Assembly: GCA_041483675.1 (NCBI GenBank)
Contig: JBGPGE010000012.1
Location: forward strand, 1 to 64,000
Length of the DNA stretch: 64,000 nt
Reading direction: 5' to 3'
Origin: 2-12-FULL-60-19 sp041483675
GTDB taxonomy: Bacteria > Desulfobacterota > Binatia > UBA9968
The notes beneath the pieces were generated by a model. That model was not told the origin of the DNA. It did no database searches and worked only from the letters and a program-made list of their open reading frames with translations. Both the position numbers and the translations under genes were made by a program. How positions within the stretch are numbered: the first letter of the stretch is position 1; each line of letters begins with the position of its first letter. This document shows, one piece after another, positions 8,978 to 19,006 of the stretch.

Positions 8978-9817
8978 CTATGGAAGTAGATAAGCCTCCA
9001 GGAAAGGCGCCGACTTCAACTCCTTGCCGATCTGAAACTGCAAGAACCGCAGCAAGGCAAGATGACTCTCGCCAAGAACTTCGATCGGGAAGGCGTCGCC
9101 GTTCGGCGGGACACCCCCGGTTTGCTGCAGAGTGGTAACGACGCCGAGCGCTTCACGCGAGAGCGGCAGCACCTCTTTTCTGAAAGCCGCGCAACCCTCG
9201 CACAGAATTCCGCCGTCGCGCAGGCTGAAACGCCATGCGCCGCCCTTCGTGGTGAGCCCTTCGACGGAGTCTATCCTGAGCGAAGTCGAAGGGCTCAGGA
9301 CAGGCTTTGTCGAACCATGATGCTCCCGCCAGCCCGTTCCGCAGCGACGGCACTGGCCCAGATGGGGCTGATAACCCGCGAGGGCCAGAAGCTTAAGCTC
9401 AAAAAAAATCAGCGAGAGGAGCGAGCTCCCGTGTTCGTCGAGCCGGCTCAAGCCGTTCGTTAGATGAGTAAAGATGGCGCGGTTTTCGTCCCGCTCTCCG
9501 ACTAGCCCATCCGTGATCTCCATGAAGTACGACGCATGGGCAATCCGGTCCAGATGAGCGGTCAGCGATTTGAAGACCCGAATCAGATCGCAAGCGTTGA
9601 TGAAGGCCAACGAAGCGTTGGCGCGCTCCTGAAAACGCAGACTCACGAGCGAAAACGGCTCGAGCGAGTTGGCAAAGCGCCGGCGCGAGCGCTTGGCGCC
9701 TTTGGCGATGCCGGTAACTTTCCCGTGCAATTCGGTGAAAAAAGAGACGATCTTGTCGGACTCTCCGTAAGGCCGGGAGCGGAGCACCACCGCGGGGGTC
9801 ACAACGAAGGATGGCAT
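8978..9817 (-). CDS. recO: DNA repair protein RecO with repeat-derived insert
   Basis: RecO helps RecR load RecA on SSB-coated DNA. It has an N-terminal OB fold (AVVLRSRPYGESDKIVSFFT) and a zinc finger made by CRRC and CEGC. I chose the ATG at 9817 (MPSFVVTPAVV, 279 residues) because GGGAGG sits 5 bases upstream; an in-frame ATG at 9841 has a weak site. Between the two cysteine pairs lies an odd Ser/Thr-rich segment (around STKPVLSPSTSLRIDSVEG) encoded by a palindromic repeat at 9252-9316. The insert keeps the frame, so the protein is probably still made. No hrcA separates it from grpE. Confidence 0.9.
   Translation of the reverse strand: MPSFVVTPAVVLRSRPYGESDKIVSFFTELHGKVTGIAKGAKRSRRRFANSLEPFSLVSLRFQERANASLAFINACDLIRVFKSLTAHLDRIAHASYFMEITDGLVGERDENRAIFTHLTNGLSRLDEHGSSLLSLIFFELKLLALAGYQPHLGQCRRCGTGWREHHGSTKPVLSPSTSLRIDSVEGLTTKGGAWRFSLRDGGILCEGCAAFRKEVLPLSREALGVVTTLQQTGGVPPNGDAFPIEVLGESHLALLRFLQFQIGKELKSAPFLEAYLLP
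9252..9316. repeat. Palindromic REP-like repeat inside recO
   Basis: Nested inverted repeats: GAGCCCTTCGAC (9254-9265) pairs with GTCGAAGGGCTC (9285-9296), and CCTGAGC (9275-9281) with GCTCAGG (9293-9299). The trailing CAGGACAGG word recurs in complement at 10552 and the GTCGAAGG word at 10552 and 27826. It sits in frame within recO. Confidence 0.75.
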
Positions 9818-9897
9818 AAGCGCCTCCCGGAGCCTTACCATTTTTCCCGCAGTCGCGCAATTCGCTGGAAAATCAAGAAGTTCGTAAAGCTTCTACC

Positions 9898-9926
9898 TTG
9901 ACACGACAGCATCGGGTGATTAGGTT
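9898..9926 (+). promoter_or_regulatory. Possible sigma-70 type promoter of grpE
   Basis: TTGACA (9898-9903) is separated by 17 bases from TAGGTT (9921-9926), 28 bases before the grpE start. The -35 is perfect and the -10 weak. No CIRCE inverted repeat and no heat-shock sigma-32 -10 box was seen. Confidence 0.4.
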
Positions 9927-9953
9927 ACTCACGCTTTATAGTAAGGTGAAAAA

Positions 9954-10547
9954 ATGGACGACGGGTCGAAGAAAGCCAACGGCGAAGACCAGGGAGCAAC
10001 AGAGGCTGCGCCTGCCGTTGAAGCGGAGAAGTTGCGCGAACAACTTTTAGCCAAAGAGCTTGAGGCCAAAGAAAATTACGATCAGCTCCTGCGTCTGGCG
10101 GCGGAGCTGGAAAACTATAAGAAGCGGGTCGCGCGGGAAAAGGCCGACGCGATTCGTTATGCGAATGAGGGCCTGCTGAAAGATCTGCTGCCGACCCTGG
10201 ACAACCTCGAGCGCGCGCTCGAACACGCCAAGGGGGGCGGCAATGGAAAACCTCTGCTCGACGGCATCGAACTGGTGCTCAAGAGTTTTTTGGAAGTCCT
10301 GGAAAAACACGGCGTAACCCAGATTTCCGCCGTCGGAGAGCCCTTCGACCCGGGAAAACACGATGCGCTCGCCCAGATAGAAACGGCCGAGCACCGCCCC
10401 AACACCGTCATCGAGCAACATTCCAAAGGGTATCATCTGCCCGGACGCCTGCTCAGGCCGGCGCAGGTGACCGTAGCCAAGCTGCCGCAAAACCAAGAGA
10501 AAACAAAGGACGCGGCGGAGGTTGAAAACGAAGAGACGGATGATTAA
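9954..10547 (+). CDS. grpE: Nucleotide exchange factor GrpE
   Basis: Dimeric co-chaperone that releases ADP from DnaK. It has 197 residues: an acidic, flexible N-terminus (1-30), a long coiled coil (about 25-100, with LRLAAELENYKKRVAREKA), and a C-terminal beta domain with the family signature GVTQISAVGEPFDPGKHDAL and GYHLPGRLLRPAQVTVAK. A short acidic tail follows. It starts at an ATG preceded by AAGGTGA and leads a grpE-dnaK-dnaJ group. Confidence 0.96.
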   Translation: MDDGSKKANGEDQGATEAAPAVEAEKLREQLLAKELEAKENYDQLLRLAAELENYKKRVAREKADAIRYANEGLLKDLLPTLDNLERALEHAKGGGNGKPLLDGIELVLKSFLEVLEKHGVTQISAVGEPFDPGKHDALAQIETAEHRPNTVIEQHSKGYHLPGRLLRPAQVTVAKLPQNQEKTKDAAEVENEETDD

Positions 10548-10550
10548 ATA

Positions 10551-10582
10551 CCCTGTCCTGAGCAACGTCGAAGGACCCGTGC
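10551..10582. repeat. REP-like repeat fragment between grpE and dnaK
   Basis: The words CCTGTCCTGAGC and GTCGAAGG match the repeat inside recO (complement orientation) and the one at 27826. It fills most of the 54-base grpE-dnaK gap, just ahead of the dnaK ribosome binding site. Confidence 0.55.
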
Positions 10583-10601
10583 CGTCAGAGGAGAACTAAA
10601 A

Positions 10602-12525
<1,924 letters not shown>

Positions 12526-12527
<2 letters not shown>

Positions 12528-12553
12528 AGCAAACGCACAAATGCGTTTGCTTT
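12526..12553. terminator. Hairpin overlapping the dnaK stop
   Basis: A perfect 12-bp stem, AAAGCAAACGCA (12526-12537) with TGCGTTTGCTTT (12542-12553), has a CAAA loop and begins in the stop codon. Only three T residues end the stem, so it may be an mRNA-stabilising hairpin or a weak terminator. Confidence 0.5.
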
Positions 12554-12665
12554 GGAGCAATGGAGTAGTGGAACAATAGAGCAATGAATTGGCTCCATTG
12601 CGGTCCAATGCTCTAATGCTCGGAGGGGTATAGGAAAAACCCAGATTCGCCGCTGTCCACGGGAA
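12554..12665. repeat. Low-complexity spacer between dnaK and dnaJ
   Basis: Repeats of GAGCAATGGAG, GAGCAATGAA and CCAATGCTCTAATGCTC in both orientations; GCAATGGAG is inverted to CTCCATTGC. No coding potential was seen. It probably expanded by local duplication. Confidence 0.4.
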
Positions 12666-12666
12666 G

Positions 12667-12704
12667 GCCCCTGGTCCCCCATGTGTTGAGGACAGGGGCT
12701 TTTT
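12667..12704 (+). terminator. Rho-independent terminator between dnaK and dnaJ
   Basis: GCCCCTGGTCC (12667-12677) pairs with GGACAGGGGC (about 12690-12699) with one bulged G, followed by TTTTT (12700-12704). It suggests partial uncoupling of dnaJ from grpE-dnaK. Confidence 0.7.
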
Positions 12705-12738
12705 CATTTATAAACGATCACCGGATTGAGGTTCACGC

Positions 12739-13851
12739 TTGAACGGAAAGAAAGACTACTACGACTTGCTGGGCGTGAGTCGCGGCGCCAACGAAGATGA
12801 GATCAAGAAGGCCTACCGCAAGCTGGCGCTCAAGCACCACCCGGACCGCAATCCCGGCGACAAACAGGCCGAGGAGAACTTCAAGGAGATATCGGAAGCC
12901 TACCAGGTCCTGGCGGACGCGGAGAAGCGCGCCCAATACGATCAATACGGCCACGCCGCGTTCGGCGACGGCGGGCCGTTTCGCGGCGGCTTCGATTTTA
13001 CCGGCGGCTTCGAAGATATTTTCGGCGACATTTTCGGCGAGTTTTTCGGCGGAGGAACAAGCCGCCGGCGCGGACGGGCGCGCGGCGACGATCTCCGCTA
13101 CAACCTGACGATCAGTTTCGAAGAGGCCGCCTTCGGCGCGGACAAGAAAATCAAAATCCCCCGCCAGGCGCCGTGCGAAACCTGCCATGGGAGCGGCTGC
13201 AAGGCGGGCACCGCGCCGCGCGCTTGCTCCACCTGCCACGGCCGGGGACAGGTAAGCTTCCAGCAGGGCTTTTTCACCGTCTCGCGCACCTGCACCCAGT
13301 GTCACGGCCAGGGAACTACGATCGCCGACCCGTGCGGCTCGTGCGGCGGCGCGGGCCGCCTGCGCAAGTTACATACCTTGAGCGTCAAGATACCGGCGGG
13401 AGTCGATGCCGGCTCGCGGCTGAAACTTCGCAGCGAAGGCGAGAGCGGTCCCGCGGGAGGGCCGGCCGGGGATCTCTACGTCGTCATCGAGGTGGAGCCC
13501 CACCCGCTGTTTGTGCGGGACGGGATCGACATCATCTGCGAGGTGCCGATCAGCTTCGTCGAGGCCGCGCTCAGCGCCGAGATCGATGTTCCGACGCTCG
13601 AAGGAAAAGTTAAGATGAAAATTCCGACCGCCACGCAATCGGGAAAAGTTTTTCGCCTGAAGGGCAAAGGGGTGCGCGACGTCCAGGGCTATCACCAGGG
13701 AGATCAGCTGGTGCGAATCTCGGTGGAGACGCCGACGCACCTGACCGCCCGGCAAAAAGAGTTGCTCAAGGAATTCGCCGCGCTCGGAGGAGAGGAAGTT
13801 CACCCCCTCTCGAAAGGTTTTTTTGACAAGGTCAAGCAGATATTCGGCTGA
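12739..13851 (+). CDS. dnaJ: Chaperone DnaJ (Hsp40)
   Basis: Co-chaperone that delivers substrates to DnaK and stimulates its ATPase. It has 370 residues and starts at TTG (GAGG about 8 bases upstream). The J domain (about 5-70) carries HPD, followed by a Gly/Phe-rich linker (about 75-115). The zinc domain has four CxxCxGxG repeats (CETCHGSG, CSTCHGRG, CTQCHGQG, CGSCGGAG). Two C-terminal beta domains with KIPAGVDAGSRLKL follow. This is a complete class I DnaJ. Confidence 0.97.
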   Translation: MNGKKDYYDLLGVSRGANEDEIKKAYRKLALKHHPDRNPGDKQAEENFKEISEAYQVLADAEKRAQYDQYGHAAFGDGGPFRGGFDFTGGFEDIFGDIFGEFFGGGTSRRRGRARGDDLRYNLTISFEEAAFGADKKIKIPRQAPCETCHGSGCKAGTAPRACSTCHGRGQVSFQQGFFTVSRTCTQCHGQGTTIADPCGSCGGAGRLRKLHTLSVKIPAGVDAGSRLKLRSEGESGPAGGPAGDLYVVIEVEPHPLFVRDGIDIICEVPISFVEAALSAEIDVPTLEGKVKMKIPTATQSGKVFRLKGKGVRDVQGYHQGDQLVRISVETPTHLTARQKELLKEFAALGGEEVHPLSKGFFDKVKQIFG

Positions 13852-13912
13852 GCGCGCGCCGTTTCGTAAATCACTGGCGCGCCGCTGCCCGTTCCGACGC
13901 CGAAGATTTTTG

Positions 13913-13941
13913 TTGACGAGCGCCGCCAGTGTGATTAACTA
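13913..13941 (+). promoter_or_regulatory. Possible promoter of lon
   Basis: TTGACG (13913-13918), a 17-base spacer and TAACTA (13936-13941) lie 23 bases before the lon start. The layout matches the candidate upstream of grpE. It is weak on the -10 side. Confidence 0.35.
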
Positions 13942-13964
13942 CGCTAGACGAGGGGCCAATAGCC

Positions 13965-16457
13965 ATGACTGAAGCCCAGTGGAACCTGGAAGGGCAGGAG
14001 ACCGCAAAGGAAGCGCAAGTGGAGATCCCTGATCTCCTGCCGCTGCTGCCGATCCGCGACATCGTCATCTACCCCTACATGATGCTGCCGCTGTTCGTCG
14101 GCCGGGACATGTCGATCCGCGCGGTGGAGGAATCGCTCTCGCGCCAGCGGCTGATCTTTCTCGTGGCGCAGAAAAACTCGGCGGAGGACAACCCCGTGCC
14201 TAACGATATCTATCGTGTCGGCACCGTCGCCTCCATCATGCGCGTGCTCAAGCTGGCCGACGGCCGCGTCAAGATTCTCGTCCAGGGGCTGTCGAAGGGC
14301 GAGCTCGAAAGCTACGTCCGCGAACAGCCGTTCTTCGAGGTCAAAATTCGCAAGGTCACCGAGATCGCCTCGGCGGAGGTGTCGATCGAGGTCGAAGCCT
14401 TGATGCGCAACGTCAAGGAGAAGATCGAGCAGATCCTCAATCTCAAAAACCTCCCGCCCGAGATCGTGATGGTCACCGACAACATCAGCGATCCCGGCGT
14501 GCTCGCCGATCTGGTCGCCTCCAATCTCCGCCTGAAGATCGAAGAGAGCCAGGGGATCCTGGAGATCTTCGATCCGGTGGCGCGCCTAAAAAAAGTGAAC
14601 GAGCTGCTCAGCCGCGAGCTTGAGCTCTCGACCGTGCAGGCGCGCATCCAGAATCAGGCCAAGGAGGAGATGAGCAAGACGCAGCGCGACTATTTCCTCC
14701 GTGAGCAGCTCAAGCAAATCCAGCAGGAGCTGGGCGAAGGGGATGAGCGGGCGGAAGAGGTCAAGGAGATCAAGAAACAGATCGAGAAGGCCAAAATGCC
14801 GGGCGAGGTCAAGCGGGAGGCCGACAAGCAGCTCAAGCGGCTGGAACAGATGCACCCGGAATCTTCGGAGGCCTCTCTCGTGAGGACCTATCTCGACTGG
14901 CTGGTCGATCTCCCCTGGAGCAAGCGGACTAAAGACAACCTCAATATCAAGAAAGCGAAACTGGTCCTCGACGAGGACCATTACAATCTGGAGAAGATCA
15001 AGGAGCGGATCCTCGAGTATCTCGCGGTCAACAAACTAAGACGCAAGATCAAGGGGCCGATCCTCTGCTTTGTCGGTCCGCCGGGAGTCGGCAAGACCTC
15101 GCTCGGAAAGTCGATCGCGCGCGCGCTCAGAAGGGGCTTCGTGCGAATCTCCCTTGGAGGCATCCGCGACGAGGCGGAGATTCGCGGCCACCGGCGCACC
15201 TACGTCGGCGCGCTGCCCGGAAGAATTATCCAGAGCATCAAGCAAGCCGGCTCCAACAACCCGGTTTTCATGCTCGACGAGATCGATAAAGTGGGGACCG
15301 ATTTTCGCGGCGATCCTTCGGCCGCGCTGCTCGAGGTGCTGGACCCGGAGCAGAATAACGCCTTCAGCGATCACTATCTGAATCTGCCGTTCGATCTCTC
15401 CAATGTCCTGTTCATCTGCACCGCCAATCTGCTGGATCCGGTGCCGCCGGCGCTCGCCGATCGTATGGAGGTTATTCAACTCTCCGGCTACACCAACGAG
15501 GAAAAGCTGGAGATCGCCCGCAAGTTCCTGGTTCCCCGGCAGCTCAGCGACAATGGGATTTCAGAGAAATATCTCGAACTCTCCGACGATGCGGTTCTTA
15601 GGATCATCGCTCAATACACCAAAGAGGCGGGGCTTAGAAACGTCGAGCGGGAGATCGCCTCGATCTGCCGCAAGGTGGCGCGCCGGATCGCGGAGGGCAA
15701 AAAAGAGCTCACGCGCGTGACGCGCGCCAATCTCCATCTGTTCCTGGGCCCGCCGAAGTTCCTTCCCGAAACCGAGCAGGAGCAGCACGAGATCGGCGTC
15801 GCTACGGGTCTGGCGTGGACCAGCGCGGGCGGCGAGGTGCTCTATGTCGAAGCGTCGCTCTCCAAAGGACGCGGAAATCTTACTCTGACGGGCCAACTGG
15901 GGGACGTCATGAAAGAGTCCGCCCAGGCGGCGGTGAGCTATGCTCGCTCCCACGCGAAAAAACTCGGCATCGAGGAAGACTTCTATCAGAAGCTCGATAT
16001 CCACATCCACGTGCCCGCCGGCGCTATTCCCAAAGACGGCCCTTCCGCCGGCATCACGATGGCGACGGCGCTGATCTCGGCGCTGACGAAACGGCCGGTG
16101 AGCCGCGACGTCGCCATGACGGGCGAGATCACGCTCCGCGGCCACGTCCTGCCCGTGGGCGGTCTCAAAGAAAAAACTCTGGCGGCGTTTCGCGCCGGCG
16201 TCAAGACCATCGTCATCCCCGATCGCTGCGAGAAAGATCTGGAGGAGATTCCCAAGCACCTCCGGCGCAAGCTCAAGCTGATCGTGGCCAAGAACATGGG
16301 AGATGTCCTCAACGCGGCTTTGCTTCCCAAAGAGGCTCGACGGCCGTCCGCCCACCTGAGCGCCGCGAAAAAAACACCTCACGGAAAAGGGCTCAAGCGG
16401 AAGGCGAAGCCGCTTGAGAAGGTCGGCCGGGTAGGCGTCGTGCCGCTCCGGGCGTAG
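13965..16457 (+). CDS. lon: ATP-dependent protease La (Lon)
   Basis: Cytoplasmic AAA+ serine protease for damaged and regulatory proteins, 830 residues. The LonB-type N-terminal domain begins LLPLLPIRDIVIYPYMMLPL. Walker A is GPPGVGKTS near 371-379. The protease domain has the catalytic serine in DGPSAGITMA (Ser694) and the lysine in GGLKEKTLAAFRAG about 42 residues later. The C-terminus has a basic, less conserved tail of about 40 residues. Its stop is directly followed by the thiL start. Confidence 0.98.
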   Translation: MTEAQWNLEGQETAKEAQVEIPDLLPLLPIRDIVIYPYMMLPLFVGRDMSIRAVEESLSRQRLIFLVAQKNSAEDNPVPNDIYRVGTVASIMRVLKLADGRVKILVQGLSKGELESYVREQPFFEVKIRKVTEIASAEVSIEVEALMRNVKEKIEQILNLKNLPPEIVMVTDNISDPGVLADLVASNLRLKIEESQGILEIFDPVARLKKVNELLSRELELSTVQARIQNQAKEEMSKTQRDYFLREQLKQIQQELGEGDERAEEVKEIKKQIEKAKMPGEVKREADKQLKRLEQMHPESSEASLVRTYLDWLVDLPWSKRTKDNLNIKKAKLVLDEDHYNLEKIKERILEYLAVNKLRRKIKGPILCFVGPPGVGKTSLGKSIARALRRGFVRISLGGIRDEAEIRGHRRTYVGALPGRIIQSIKQAGSNNPVFMLDEIDKVGTDFRGDPSAALLEVLDPEQNNAFSDHYLNLPFDLSNVLFICTANLLDPVPPALADRMEVIQLSGYTNEEKLEIARKFLVPRQLSDNGISEKYLELSDDAVLRIIAQYTKEAGLRNVEREIASICRKVARRIAEGKKELTRVTRANLHLFLGPPKFLPETEQEQHEIGVATGLAWTSAGGEVLYVEASLSKGRGNLTLTGQLGDVMKESAQAAVSYARSHAKKLGIEEDFYQKLDIHIHVPAGAIPKDGPSAGITMATALISALTKRPVSRDVAMTGEITLRGHVLPVGGLKEKTLAAFRAGVKTIVIPDRCEKDLEEIPKHLRRKLKLIVAKNMGDVLNAALLPKEARRPSAHLSAAKKTPHGKGLKRKAKPLEKVGRVGVVPLRA

Positions 16458-17453
16458 ATGAAATTAAGCAAAGTAGGGGAATTCGGCCTGATTGAGAGAA
16501 TCAGCCGGGCCGCCCCCAAAGGCCGCGGCGTGCGTGTCGGGATCGGCGACGATGCGGCGTGGCTGGACTTCAAGAGCGAGAATCTCCTCCTCACCACCGA
16601 TCTCCTCATCGAAGGAGTTCACTTCGACCTCAGTTGGACTTCGTTCTATGCGCTCGGCTACAAGACACTCGCCGTGAACTTGAGCGACATCGCCGCGATG
16701 GGCGGCCGCCCCGCGTATCTCACTCTCTCTCTGGCCATCCCGGTTGACTTTAGAGTCGAGGATGTAGAAGAATTTTACCGCGGGATTTTAAAGCTCGCCT
16801 CCCGAAGCGGGGTGTCGCTCGTGGGAGGAGATACGAGCCGGGCCGACCGGCTGTATATCAGCGCCGCCCTGATCGGCGGCTGTCCGTGGGCGCCGGTCAC
16901 GCGCGGCGGCGCCAGGGCAGGCGATGATATCTACGTCACCGGCACTTTAGGGGACTCGGCGCTGGGACTTGATTGCCTCAGAAAAAAAGGCCGAAAACAA
17001 AATCAAAAGGCGGCGGCCGAATATCTCATCGCTCGCCACCAGTTGCCGACCGCGCGGCTGAAGGCGGGAGCGCTCCTGGCGCGGGAGAAGCTGGCGCGGG
17101 CGATGATCGACGTGAGCGACGGCCTGGTGCAGGATCTGTCCCATATCTGTAAGGCCAGCCGCGTTGGTGCGGTGATTTGGGAGGATAACCTGCCGCTGTC
17201 TCCCGCCTATAAAAGTCTCGCCGGACGGCACGGCACGCGCTACGCCTTGACCGGCGGCGAGGACTACGAGCTCCTATTCTGCGCCCGGCCAGGAGACCGG
17301 GGACGGCTGGAAAAAATCAAAGGCCGGTTGGGAGTCCCGATCGCTCGGATCGGCCAATGCTTGCGCAGCCGTGAAGGTATCAAAGTCATCGACCGTTTTG
17401 GCAAACCCGTCTCGTATCCCATGGCGGGCCACGACCATTTTAGGGCAAGCTAG
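16458..17453 (+). CDS. thiL: Thiamine-monophosphate kinase
   Basis: Phosphorylates thiamine monophosphate to thiamine pyrophosphate, the last step of cofactor synthesis. The 331 residues are of the AIR-synthase/PurM fold, with VGIGDDAA (about 27-34), TTDLLIEGVHF, NLSDIAAMGG, the GDTSRAD metal motif and a late SDGL and GGEDYELLF. The start ATG abuts the lon stop codon with no gap, so translation is probably coupled. No other thi gene is nearby. Confidence 0.95.
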   Translation: MKLSKVGEFGLIERISRAAPKGRGVRVGIGDDAAWLDFKSENLLLTTDLLIEGVHFDLSWTSFYALGYKTLAVNLSDIAAMGGRPAYLTLSLAIPVDFRVEDVEEFYRGILKLASRSGVSLVGGDTSRADRLYISAALIGGCPWAPVTRGGARAGDDIYVTGTLGDSALGLDCLRKKGRKQNQKAAAEYLIARHQLPTARLKAGALLAREKLARAMIDVSDGLVQDLSHICKASRVGAVIWEDNLPLSPAYKSLAGRHGTRYALTGGEDYELLFCARPGDRGRLEKIKGRLGVPIARIGQCLRSREGIKVIDRFGKPVSYPMAGHDHFRAS

Positions 17454-17509
17454 CCTTTAAACCGACCTTACGCAAACAACCCGCCGTCAAAACGATAGGA
17501 AACCCGGAC

Positions 17510-18259
17510 ATGGATGCTGACTTGCTGGCACAACTGTTAGAGAGAGTCCGGCGGGGCAGGGTCTCAGTGAAGCAGGCGCTCGATCGTCTGCGTCATCTTC
17601 CCTTCGAAGATCTGGGCTTCGCCAAAGTGGATCACCACCGCGCGCTCCGCCAGGGATTTCCCGAAGTCATCATGGGCCAGGGAAAAAGCGCGGCGGACAT
17701 CGCCGCCATCGCCCGCGCGATGCGCCGGCGCCGCGCCAACGTGCTGATCACCCGCCTTTCCCCCGAAAAGATGGCGCAGCTGAAAAAATCTTTGAGAGGC
17801 TTTCGTTACCATCCGCGAGCCGGAGCCGCCACCTGGAGCGGGAGGGAAATTCAAATACGCGGACGCGGCACCGTCCTGGTCGTCTGCGCCGGTACCTCGG
17901 ACATTCACGTCGCCGAAGAAGCGGCGCTCACCGCGGAGATGACGGGCAATCGAGTAGAGCGGCTTTACGACGTCGGCGTGGCGGGGCTGCACCGGCTGCT
18001 GGATAACCGCGCTAAGCTGTTTTCCGCCGCAGTGCTGATTGTCGTGGCGGGCATGGAAGGGGCGCTGCCGAGCGTGGTGGCCGGCCTGGTCGACAAGCCG
18101 GTTATCGCGGTGCCGACCAGCGTCGGCTACGGCGCAAGTTTCCACGGCCTGGCCGCGCTTTTGGGCATGCTCAATTCCTGCGCCGCGGGAGTGACCGTGG
18201 TCAATATCGACAACGGCTTCGGGGCGGGCTTTGCAGCGAGCCTCATCAATCGGGTATAA
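17510..18259 (+). CDS. larB: Nickel pincer cofactor biosynthesis protein LarB
   Basis: LarB carboxylates and hydrolyses nicotinic acid adenine dinucleotide to start nickel-pincer cofactor synthesis (known for the family). The 249 residues have an N-terminal helical region (LLERVRRGRVSVKQALDRLRHLPFEDLG region) and a C-terminal PurE-like domain with the GTSD and AALTAEMTG motifs and VAGMEGALPSVVAGL. No larC, larE or larA is in the window, so it is solitary here. It is tentatively in the lon-thiL transcription unit after a 56-base gap. Confidence 0.9.
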   Translation: MDADLLAQLLERVRRGRVSVKQALDRLRHLPFEDLGFAKVDHHRALRQGFPEVIMGQGKSAADIAAIARAMRRRRANVLITRLSPEKMAQLKKSLRGFRYHPRAGAATWSGREIQIRGRGTVLVVCAGTSDIHVAEEAALTAEMTGNRVERLYDVGVAGLHRLLDNRAKLFSAAVLIVVAGMEGALPSVVAGLVDKPVIAVPTSVGYGASFHGLAALLGMLNSCAAGVTVVNIDNGFGAGFAASLINRV

Positions 18260-18269
18260 GTAGCATACC

Positions 18270-18581
18270 ATGCAGTGTTCCCACTGTGGCCGAGAGGTGA
18301 GCGAGACACGGCATACTCAGAAGGGATACCGCGTGGATTACTATGTCCTCCACACCGGACACGCCGAGAGGGTCTTTATCAAGAACCCCAAGGACGACCT
18401 GGTTCCGCTCCACTACCTCAAGCTCAGCCAACCCGTGGATATTCTAAGCTGCGCTCAATGCTATGAGAGACCCGATATCAAAAAACGTTTGGATGACGAC
18501 TTTGACGGGCTCCGGTCCATCTTGGATGCGGAGCCGGTGAAAAACCGGGGGGCAAACCAGCTCGAGAACTGCCATGGCTAA
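18270..18581 (+). CDS. Small two-CxxC protein, unknown function
   Basis: A 103-residue protein I do not recognise. CSHC (residues 3-6) and CAQC near residue 62 could together bind one zinc ion as a zinc ribbon. In between is a beta-rich core (YRVDYYVLHTGHAERVFIK), and the C-terminal third is charged. It begins 10 bases after larB and its last 8 bases overlap the archease gene, so the two are almost surely co-translated. Confidence 0.75.
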   Translation: MQCSHCGREVSETRHTQKGYRVDYYVLHTGHAERVFIKNPKDDLVPLHYLKLSQPVDILSCAQCYERPDIKKRLDDDFDGLRSILDAEPVKNRGANQLENCHG

Positions 18582-18999
18582 CGATCAAAGATACCGCACG
18601 TTCAATCGCTCGTCGGACCTCGCCGTAAAGATCTTCGGCAAGACTCAAGCCGAGCTTTTCGCCAACTCCGCCTTCGCCCTCTTCGACATCATGACGGACG
18701 TCAAAACGATCGACCTGCACGATCATCTCCCGCTCGAAGTGGAAGGAGCCGACCGCGACGACTTGATGGTCAATTGGATGCGCGAGCTGCTCTACCTTTA
18801 TCAGAGGAGCGGCTACCTGTTGAAGGAATTCCAGGTCCACGAGGTGAAGGACAACTACCTCCGCGGCGAGGTGGGCGGCGAAAAATTCGACCCCGACCGC
18901 CATGAGATCCAGCGCGAAATTCGCGCCGTCGTCCCGCACCACGGCCGGATGGAGAAGACCGGCGATCAGTGGACCGCGCAAGTGGTTTTGGAACTCTAG
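18574..18999 (+). CDS. Archease-family protein
   Basis: Archease activates the RNA ligase RtcB by promoting its guanylylation in a metal-dependent way (known for the family). The 141 residues match the fold: an N-terminal SSDLAVKIFGKTQAELFANS segment, AFALFDIMTD, a central NWMRELLYLYQRSGYL, and the C-terminal HEIQREIRAVVPHH and VVLEL strands. Aspartate and histidine metal ligands are in the expected places. No rtcB gene is in the window. It overlaps the small CxxC gene by 8 bases and is followed 7 bases later by an HD hydrolase. Confidence 0.88.
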   Translation: MANDQRYRTFNRSSDLAVKIFGKTQAELFANSAFALFDIMTDVKTIDLHDHLPLEVEGADRDDLMVNWMRELLYLYQRSGYLLKEFQVHEVKDNYLRGEVGGEKFDPDRHEIQREIRAVVPHHGRMEKTGDQWTAQVVLEL

Positions 19000-19006
19000 C
19001 ACGACG

